From contig NZ_JACHKT010000016.1 in the NCBI RefSeq assembly GCF_014204325.1, positions 1 to 64,000 on the forward strand: a DNA stretch of 64,000 nt. The letters are read 5' to 3'. Position numbers and translations under genes: made by a program. Under the pieces are notes generated by a model. That model saw nothing but the letters and a program-made list of their open reading frames with translations, was not told the DNA's origin and did no database searches. Shown piece by piece: positions 57,960-64,000 of this stretch; the first letter of the stretch is position 1, and each line of letters opens with the position of its first letter. Origin of the DNA: Arcicella rosea (GTDB lineage: Bacteria; Bacteroidota; Bacteroidia; Cytophagales; Spirosomataceae).

Positions 57960-60900
57960 ATGACGGGTTTAACATATAAAATATATTTTATTATCACGGC
58001 TGTTTTATTGAACAGCTTTCAAATTTTTGCACAAAAGCCAAAAGTTGAAAAGCCGCTTCCGCCTGTTTATCTTGGTGCTAATTCAACACTTGCCTATACT
58101 CCCGATGCCCAAGGTAATCGTATTCCAGATTTTTCATATTGTGGTTATATGGCTGGCGAACAAGCCATTCCTACAGTTGACATTAAAGTAATTGTTGCTG
58201 CCAAAGCTGGTGATGCAACGCTTCGTATTCAATCCGCCATTGATTACGTCGCTACTTTGGTTCCCGATAAAGATGGTTTTCGGGGTGCAGTTTTGTTGGA
58301 AAAAGGAATTTTTGAAGTATCAGGCAGTTTAAAAATAAATACTTCAGGAATTGTTTTGCGTGGAAGTGGAGTCGGAGAGAAGGGAACAATAATTTTAGGA
58401 ACAGGCGAAAGTCGTGAAAACTTGATTACGATTGCTGGGAAAAATGATAAGTTAAAAGAAACAGAAGATAAAATTATCAATCCATATATTCCTGTCAATT
58501 CAACTAAAGTAAAGGTTGAGTTTGCTAGTAAATATAAAATTGGAGATAAAGTAATTATTCATCGTCCTTCCACAAAAGAATGGATTGGAAAATTAGGTAC
58601 AGACCATTTTGGCGGTGGAGTAACAGCTTTGGGTTGGAAGGCTGGTCAGCGAGATATTTTTTGGGATAGAACCATTGTTGCCATCGACGGAAATGAAATT
58701 ACGTTAGACGTTCCTCTCACCACTGCTTTAGACGAAAATTATGGTGGCGGATTTATTTCAAAATATGCTTGGAATGGAAGAATAGCCCAATGTGGCGTTG
58801 AGAATCTTAGTTTAGAATCAACTTATGACATTGCAAATCCCAAAGATGAAGACCATCGTTGGGTGGCGATTGCCTTTGAAAATATTACGGATGCTTGGGT
58901 AAGACAAGTTACTTTCAAGCATTTTGCAAGTTCAGCAGTAAACGTGTTGGAAACGGCAAAAAGAATTACGGTAGAAGACTGCCAATCTTTAGCACCAATT
59001 TCAGAAATCGGTGGTCAGCGTCGTTTTACTTTCTTTACAACTGGTCAGCAAACACTTTTCCAAAGACTGTATTCCGAATTTGGCTATCATGATTTTGCGG
59101 TTGGTTTCTGTGCTGCCGGCCCAAATGCTTTTGTGCAATGTGAAGCACATTTACCTTTTAGCTTTAGTGGAACGATTGATAGTTGGGCTTCGGGAGTTTT
59201 GTTTGATATTGTCAATATCGACGGACAAGCTTTGAGTTACGCTAATCGTGGACAAGACGGACAAGGTGCAGGTTGGACGGCAGCGAATTCTGTTTTTTGG
59301 CAATGTTCAGCTTCAAGAGTTGACTGTTTTCAAGCACCAACAGCACAAAATTGGGCATTTGGTACTTGGTCACAATTTACTGGAAATGGTTATTGGGATA
59401 TGTCAAACGAACATATCAATCCAAGAAGTTTATATTATGCACAGTTGAAAGACAGAATAGGTTTGAAATTAGCCAACAGAGCCATTTTATTTGCTGTTCC
59501 TTCAGAAGCATCAAGTAGCCCGAAGGTGGAAGTAGCAATGGCTTTGACGAAACAAGCAGAAAATCCAGTTCAAACATTGCAAGAATTTATTGCTCAAGCT
59601 GCGACTAGAGAAAGTATTCCCACCCAAGCCAATGTATCAACTATCGACCAAATCGGCATCAAAAAAGTTAATCCAATCAAAAAATCTGACATTTTACAGA
59701 TTCAAAATGGTTGGTTAGTCCGTGGCAATCGTCTTGTTTCAGGCAGAAAACAAGAAGTACCTTGGTGGTCGGGAAGTGCCAGACCTTATGCTTTAGAAAA
59801 TGCAAAAGCACATATTACACGTTTCGTTCCGAGACAAACTGGCAAAGGATTGACGGATAATTTGGAAAGTTTAACGGATTGGATGAAAGAAAATAACGTA
59901 ACTGCCATCGACCATAATTATGGACTTTGGTATGAACGTCGCCGTGATGACCATGAACGAATCCGTAGAATTGATGGTGATGTTTGTCCACCATTTTATG
60001 AATTGCCTTTTGCTAGAAGTGGGAGAGAAACAGCTTATGATGGTTTAAGTAAGTACGATTTAACAAAATACAATAAATGGTATTGGAACAGACTAAAACA
60101 ATTTGCCGATTTAGCTGACCAAAAAGGATTATTACTAATACACCAAAATTACTTCCAACATAATATTATTGAGGCTGGCGCACATTATGCCGATTTCCCG
60201 TGGCGACCAGCCAATAATATTAACAATACAGGTTTCCCCGAACCTGTACCTTATGCAGGCGATAAACGGATTTTTATGGCGGAACAATTTTATGATGTTT
60301 CGCATCCTGTTCGTCGAGAAATTCATAGAGCTTATATCCGTAAATGTCTTGAAAATTTCAAAGAAAATGATGGAGTAATTCAGCTTATCAGTGCTGAATA
60401 CACAGGGCCATTACACTTTGTACAGTTCTGGATAGACGTTATCAAAGAATGGGAAAAAGAAACAGGAAAAAAAGTAATTGTTGGTTTAAGTACCACAAAA
60501 GATGTACAAGATGCGATTTTGGCGGATGCAGAAAGAGCTGCTGTAATTGATGTAATCGACATTCGTTATTGGCATTTTCAAGCAAATGGAATGACTTATG
60601 CACCTTTAGGCGGACAAAATTTAGCACCACGCCAACATGCAAGATTGTTGAATCCTAAAAAAAGCTCGTTTGAACAAGTATATCGTGCCGTGAATGAATA
60701 CAAACAAAAATTTCCAGAGAAAGCTGTGATGTATTCTGCCGATAGTTTTGATGCAATGGGTTGGGCAGTTTTAATGGCAGGAGGTTCTCTACCTAATATT
60801 CCTGTCGTTCAAAATCCTCAATTTTTACAGGATGTAGCAACGATGAAACCTGTTGAATTGGCTGAAAAAACTATCAATCAATGGGCAATGGCTAATCCTG

Positions 60901-61106
60901 AAAAAGGCTATTTAATTTATAATGAAGGACAGAACGCTGTAAAACTTGATTTAACCCAGCAAAAAGCGACTTTCAAAGTAAATTATATCAATCCTAAAAC
61001 TGGAGAAATTAGCAAACAAGAAGAGAAAGTAAAAGGCGGAAAAACGGTTCAACTAAATAATAAATCCTCTGAAACAACAGTCATTTGGCTTAGAAAAATA
61101 TCATGA
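57960..61106 (+). CDS. Secreted two-domain protein: pectate-lyase-like beta-helix fused to a TIM-barrel-like (DUF6298-type) domain
   Basis: The frame is open from a TTG at 57933, but the ATG at 57960 gives a proper signal peptide (YKIYFIITAVLLNSFQIFAQ), so I choose that start (1048 residues). Residues about 50-520 look like a pectate-lyase-superfamily beta-helix: TLRIQSAIDYVATL, GAVLLEKGIFEVSGSLKI, GIVLRGSGVGEKGTIILG, WVRQVTFKHFASSAVNV. From about 570 a second domain begins (WWSGSARPYALENAKAHITR) with barrel-like elements: VTAIDHNYGLWYERRRDDHE, GLLLIHQNYFQHNI, IQLISAEYTGPLHFVQFW, VIDVIDIRYWHFQ. The glutamate in SAEYTGP is a possible catalytic residue. It overlaps the GH140 gene by 4 bp (ATGA). 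An enzyme or glycan-binding protein acting on pectin is likely; the reaction is unknown. Confidence 0.75.
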   Translation: MTGLTYKIYFIITAVLLNSFQIFAQKPKVEKPLPPVYLGANSTLAYTPDAQGNRIPDFSYCGYMAGEQAIPTVDIKVIVAAKAGDATLRIQSAIDYVATLVPDKDGFRGAVLLEKGIFEVSGSLKINTSGIVLRGSGVGEKGTIILGTGESRENLITIAGKNDKLKETEDKIINPYIPVNSTKVKVEFASKYKIGDKVIIHRPSTKEWIGKLGTDHFGGGVTALGWKAGQRDIFWDRTIVAIDGNEITLDVPLTTALDENYGGGFISKYAWNGRIAQCGVENLSLESTYDIANPKDEDHRWVAIAFENITDAWVRQVTFKHFASSAVNVLETAKRITVEDCQSLAPISEIGGQRRFTFFTTGQQTLFQRLYSEFGYHDFAVGFCAAGPNAFVQCEAHLPFSFSGTIDSWASGVLFDIVNIDGQALSYANRGQDGQGAGWTAANSVFWQCSASRVDCFQAPTAQNWAFGTWSQFTGNGYWDMSNEHINPRSLYYAQLKDRIGLKLANRAILFAVPSEASSSPKVEVAMALTKQAENPVQTLQEFIAQAATRESIPTQANVSTIDQIGIKKVNPIKKSDILQIQNGWLVRGNRLVSGRKQEVPWWSGSARPYALENAKAHITRFVPRQTGKGLTDNLESLTDWMKENNVTAIDHNYGLWYERRRDDHERIRRIDGDVCPPFYELPFARSGRETAYDGLSKYDLTKYNKWYWNRLKQFADLADQKGLLLIHQNYFQHNIIEAGAHYADFPWRPANNINNTGFPEPVPYAGDKRIFMAEQFYDVSHPVRREIHRAYIRKCLENFKENDGVIQLISAEYTGPLHFVQFWIDVIKEWEKETGKKVIVGLSTTKDVQDAILADAERAAVIDVIDIRYWHFQANGMTYAPLGGQNLAPRQHARLLNPKKSSFEQVYRAVNEYKQKFPEKAVMYSADSFDAMGWAVLMAGGSLPNIPVVQNPQFLQDVATMKPVELAEKTINQWAMANPEKGYLIYNEGQNAVKLDLTQQKATFKVNYINPKTGEISKQEEKVKGGKTVQLNNKSSETTVIWLRKIS

Positions 61107-62500
61107 AACACTATTCTCTATATAAAATATTAAGTATTCTTTTTAGCTGTTTGATATTGCTTTCAGCTTGTCATTCTTCAAAACTAGCTGATTTAAAAGT
61201 ATCAGAAAATGGAAGATTTATTGCCACAAAAGATGGAAAACCTTTCTTTTGGTTGGGTGATACAGGCTGGCTTTTATTCAATAAATTAACTCGTGAAGAA
61301 ACCGAAACATATCTTGAAGACAGAAAACAAAAAGGTTTTAACGTAATTCAAGTAATGGTTTTACATACCACAGAAGCCGTAAACGCTTATGGAGATTCTG
61401 CTTTGGTGAACCGAGATGTAGCAAAACCAAAATTGACAAAAGGCAATAATTCTACGAATGAAGAGGAGTATGATTTTTGGGATCATGTAGATTTTGTCAT
61501 CAAAAAAGCGGAAGAAAAAGGCATTTATATGGCATTGGTTCCTGTGTGGGGAGGAAATGTAAAAGCTGGTCATGTTTCACAAAAACAGGCTGAAATATAT
61601 GCGTCTCTTTTAGCGAATCGCTACAAAAATCAATCAAATATTATTTGGCTAAATGGCGGAGATATAAAAGGAAGTGACTCGTTGGCTGTTTGGAAAAAGA
61701 TTGGAAAAACCATCAATGATATTGATAAAAAGCATTTAATTACTTTCCACCCAAGAGGAAGAACGTCTTCTTCTGATTGGTTTCACAACGAAAATTGGTT
61801 GGATTTCAACATGGTTCAATCAGGACATAAATCGTATGAACAAGATACTTCTGCCAACGAGAAACGTCATTTTGGGGAAGATAATTGGAAGTTTATCAAC
61901 GATGATTATCGCATGAATCCGATTAAGCCGACTATTGATGGTGAACCATCTTACGAAGGAATTCCACACGGTTTACATGATTCTCTAGCAACAAGATGGA
62001 CGGCAGATGATGTCCGTCGATATGGATATTGGTCGGTTTTTGCAGGAGCATTTGGTTATACTTATGGGCAAAACGAAGTAATGCAAATGCACAAAGGTTA
62101 TTCTAGCTCTACTTCTTTTGGCCCAAGAGAAAAATGGTCGGTTGGGATAAAAGCTTTAGGTTCAAGCCAGATGATTCATTTAAAAAATCTCATGCTTTCA
62201 AAACCATTTTTTGATTTTGTACCAGACCAAAGTTTAGTACTAGACCAAGGTTCAAGATATGATTACTTAGTGGCAACGAAAGCGAAAAGTACCGCTTTGA
62301 TTTATACTTATACGGGTAGAAATTTTAAAGTAAATATGGAAAAAATAGCTGGAGAACAAGTAAAAGCTTCTTGGTATAGTCCAAGAGATGGGAAAACGCT
62401 TGAAATTGGTGTATTCGATAACAAAGGAGAACAGGCATTTAATCCGCCAGCTGAACCTAAAAATGGCAATGATTGGGTATTAATCTTGGATTCAAAATAG
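61103..62500 (+). CDS. GH140-type apiosidase lipoprotein
   Basis: A 465-residue lipoprotein (lipobox LLSAC, C23) with the DUF4038 TIM barrel: GKPFFWLGDTGWLLFNKLTR at the start, then FNVIQVMVLH and LVPVWGG. The candidate catalytic residues are D187 in WLNGGD and E281 in TIDGEPSYEGIPHG, at the ends of strands 4 and 7. A small C-terminal collagen-binding-like beta domain follows (TALIYTYTGRNFKV, WYSPRDGKTLEIG). GH140 enzymes cut the apiose-galacturonan bond and so release the apiose-linked side chains of rhamnogalacturonan II. Its presence is the strongest sign that this locus attacks that polymer. It is translationally coupled to the upstream beta-helix fusion and lies 12 bp before the GH43-like gene. 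Confidence 0.88.
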   Translation: MKHYSLYKILSILFSCLILLSACHSSKLADLKVSENGRFIATKDGKPFFWLGDTGWLLFNKLTREETETYLEDRKQKGFNVIQVMVLHTTEAVNAYGDSALVNRDVAKPKLTKGNNSTNEEEYDFWDHVDFVIKKAEEKGIYMALVPVWGGNVKAGHVSQKQAEIYASLLANRYKNQSNIIWLNGGDIKGSDSLAVWKKIGKTINDIDKKHLITFHPRGRTSSSDWFHNENWLDFNMVQSGHKSYEQDTSANEKRHFGEDNWKFINDDYRMNPIKPTIDGEPSYEGIPHGLHDSLATRWTADDVRRYGYWSVFAGAFGYTYGQNEVMQMHKGYSSSTSFGPREKWSVGIKALGSSQMIHLKNLMLSKPFFDFVPDQSLVLDQGSRYDYLVATKAKSTALIYTYTGRNFKVNMEKIAGEQVKASWYSPRDGKTLEIGVFDNKGEQAFNPPAEPKNGNDWVLILDSK

Positions 62501-62512
62501 CCTGAAAATCAA

Positions 62513-63433
62513 ATGAAACGTTTATTCGGAATATTATTAATTACGCTTTTATTGAGTGCTTGTTCAAAAGAAGTTTACATGTTTAGTTCATTTCACGAAC
62601 CAGCAACCGACGGTTTACGATTTTTATACAGTGAAAATGGCTACCAATGGAAAGACTTAAATCATGTTTTTTTGAAACCCAATGTCGGTACTCAAAAAGT
62701 AATGCGTGACCCTTCGATTGTACAAGGATCTGACGGAACATTTCATTTGGTTTGGACAAGTAGCTGGAAAGGTGATAAAGGTTTTGGTTATGCGAGTTCA
62801 AAAGATTTGATTCATTGGTCAGAACAAAAAATGATTCCTGTCATGGAACATGAACCTACTACAGTAAATGTTTGGGCACCAGAATTATTTTACGATGATG
62901 AAACAAAACAATTTGTAATTATTTGGGCTTCGTGCATTCCTTTTCGTTTTCCAAAAGCCTTGGAAGCAGAAGACAATAACCATCGAATGTATTATACAAC
63001 GACAAAGGATTTTAACAATTTTTCGCCCACAAAACTGTTGATTGATCCCAATTTTAGTGTAATTGATGCCGTGATTGTGAAACGAAAAGCAAAAGATTAT
63101 GTCTTGGTTTTAAAAGATAATACTCGTCCGAACAGAAATATTAAAGTTGCTTTTGGCGAAAGTGCAATTGGCCCTTTTACAAATGTTTCAGCACCATTTA
63201 CGAAAAATTTTACAGAAGGACCAAGTGTTGAAAAGGTAGGAAAAGATTGGCTGATTTATTATGATTCTTATCAAGATAAAACTTATGGGTCGATGAAAAC
63301 GGCTGATTTTAAGACTTTTACTGAAGTTTCGGCACAAACATCCGTTCCAGAAGGGCATAAACACGGAACAATTTTCAAAGTAAAAAAACGAATCTTAAAA
63401 GCTATTCAGCAAGAGATTCAATCAAAGAAATAA
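62513..63433 (+). CDS. GH43-like five-bladed propeller glycosidase lipoprotein
   Basis: A 306-residue lipoprotein (lipobox LLSAC, C17). The sequence has the GH43 clan-F triad pattern: D66 in MRDPSIV (base), D185 in VIDAVIV (pKa modulator) and E235 in TEGPSV (acid), with blade motifs WTSSWKGDKGFGYASSKDLI and VWAPELFYDD. Known members release arabinose, xylose or galactose. It is third in the P3 operon behind GH140, so it probably trims a side chain freed from rhamnogalacturonan II. At about 300 residues it is a single-domain enzyme. Which sugar it removes is open. Confidence 0.82.
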   Translation: MKRLFGILLITLLLSACSKEVYMFSSFHEPATDGLRFLYSENGYQWKDLNHVFLKPNVGTQKVMRDPSIVQGSDGTFHLVWTSSWKGDKGFGYASSKDLIHWSEQKMIPVMEHEPTTVNVWAPELFYDDETKQFVIIWASCIPFRFPKALEAEDNNHRMYYTTTKDFNNFSPTKLLIDPNFSVIDAVIVKRKAKDYVLVLKDNTRPNRNIKVAFGESAIGPFTNVSAPFTKNFTEGPSVEKVGKDWLIYYDSYQDKTYGSMKTADFKTFTEVSAQTSVPEGHKHGTIFKVKKRILKAIQQEIQSKK

Positions 63434-63439
63434 TCAAGC

Positions 63440-64000
63440 ATGAATCATTTAAAATATATACTTTCTTCTTTGTTGCTTATCTTGAGTTTTGCCGCTACAA
63501 ATGCTCAAGATACGGTGCGTTATACTGGTGAAACACTCTCAAATGTTGATTATCATCACGGACAATTAAGTCCAGCCGTTGGTGTGCATAATATTCAGGT
63601 TTTTCATGCGAACAGAGAAAACTCTGCATTGGCTGGTGGGAGTAATTGGACTTACAATCATGCCCCTATGTTGGCTTATTGGAATAATACTTTTTACTTA
63701 CAATACCTCAGCGACCCCGTTGGTGAGCATATTCCTCCTGGACAAACACTTTTGTTGACTTCAAAAGACGGTTATCATTGGTCAAATCCTACTGTTATTT
63801 TTCCTCCATACAAAATTCCTGACGGCTGGAAAAAAGAAGGCTATCAAGGTATAGCCAAAGATTTATATGCCGTAATGCACCAACGCATGGGCTTTTTTGT
63901 ATCGAAGAAAAAACGCTTATTGACTTTAGCGTATTATGGTATTGCGATGGATGCCAAAGACGACCCAAATGATGGAAAGGGCATTGGAAGAGTAGTGCGA
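63440..64000 (+). CDS. Secreted protein of the P3 operon, 3' end outside the window
   Basis: The ATG at 63440, 6 bp after the GH43-like gene, opens 187 codons that run to the window edge without a stop. A signal peptide ends near AATNAQ. The mature part starts DTVRYTGETLSNVDYHHGQL followed by SPAVGVHNIQVFHANREN, and later has PMLAYWNNTFYLQYLSDPVG and LLLTSKDGYHWSNPTVIFPP. The alternation of aromatic strand pairs and the SKDGYHW turn resemble a neuraminidase-like or GH145/PL42-like beta-propeller. I do not recognise the family with certainty. A further exo-acting pectin enzyme is likely from context. Confidence 0.7.
   Translation, partial: MNHLKYILSSLLLILSFAATNAQDTVRYTGETLSNVDYHHGQLSPAVGVHNIQVFHANRENSALAGGSNWTYNHAPMLAYWNNTFYLQYLSDPVGEHIPPGQTLLLTSKDGYHWSNPTVIFPPYKIPDGWKKEGYQGIAKDLYAVMHQRMGFFVSKKKRLLTLAYYGIAMDAKDDPNDGKGIGRVVR

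Overview
The window comes from an AT-rich Bacteroidota genome. The evidence is two SusC/SusD pairs, a FecI/FecR-type sigma/anti-sigma pair, lipobox proteins, near absence of Shine-Dalgarno sites, and promoters with the Bacteroidota -7 box TAnnTTTG. A Cytophagales/Spirosomataceae-like host is plausible, but that is inference. Positions 43283-47710 hold a complete plasmid-type replication and partition module: two iteron arrays (17 copies), a Rep_3-family initiator, ParB and ParA. The natural reading is a plasmid or chromid devoted largely to pectin breakdown, with polysaccharide-utilisation genes on both sides of its origin.

Layout. 1-3400: an ABC-F gene, REP-like palindromes, and a graveyard of decayed genes (an outer-membrane receptor, the end of an RND pump and an outer-membrane efflux factor). 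3410-26241, minus strand (PUL-1): ECF sigma, FecR-like anti-sigma, SusC with an STN signalling domain, SusD, three giant ASPIC/UnbV-VCBS lipoproteins, a small orphan lipoprotein, a GH127 enzyme and a separately transcribed GH146-type enzyme. 26558-42101, minus strand: two operons, GH78-GH2-GH106 and enolase-superfamily dehydratase-GH2-GH127-like. 42249-47710: insulating terminator, IS1-like relic, origin, rep, parB, parA. 48045-64000: AraC-type regulator, DUF3826-like protein, SusC/SusD without STN, PL1-type pectate lyase, a beta-helix/TIM-barrel fusion, GH140 apiosidase, a GH43-like propeller, and the start of another secreted protein (PUL-2).

The genes fit attack on pectin side chains, including rhamnogalacturonan II (GH140, GH106, GH78, GH2, GH127, PL1). 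Two regulons can be read from the DNA. Regulon A: five promoters on both sides of the origin (for susC-2, the pectate lyase, the beta-helix fusion, the dehydratase operon and the GH78 operon) share an upstream element resembling GATAATATTGTATAATA then CTTGAGAAAATG, starting exactly 57 nt before the start of the -7 box in all five. Regulon B: the ECF sigma gene and the GH146 gene share a palindrome (TGTGTCAA...AACACA) that directly overlaps the end of the -7 box. The replication module therefore sits inside one coordinately controlled pectin regulon.

Most notable: the fixed-distance promoter element, the plasmid-borne PUL with its 22-bp-phased iterons, the SusCD plus three ASPIC/UnbV lipoprotein operon, and the two-domain beta-helix/TIM-barrel protein next to the apiosidase.
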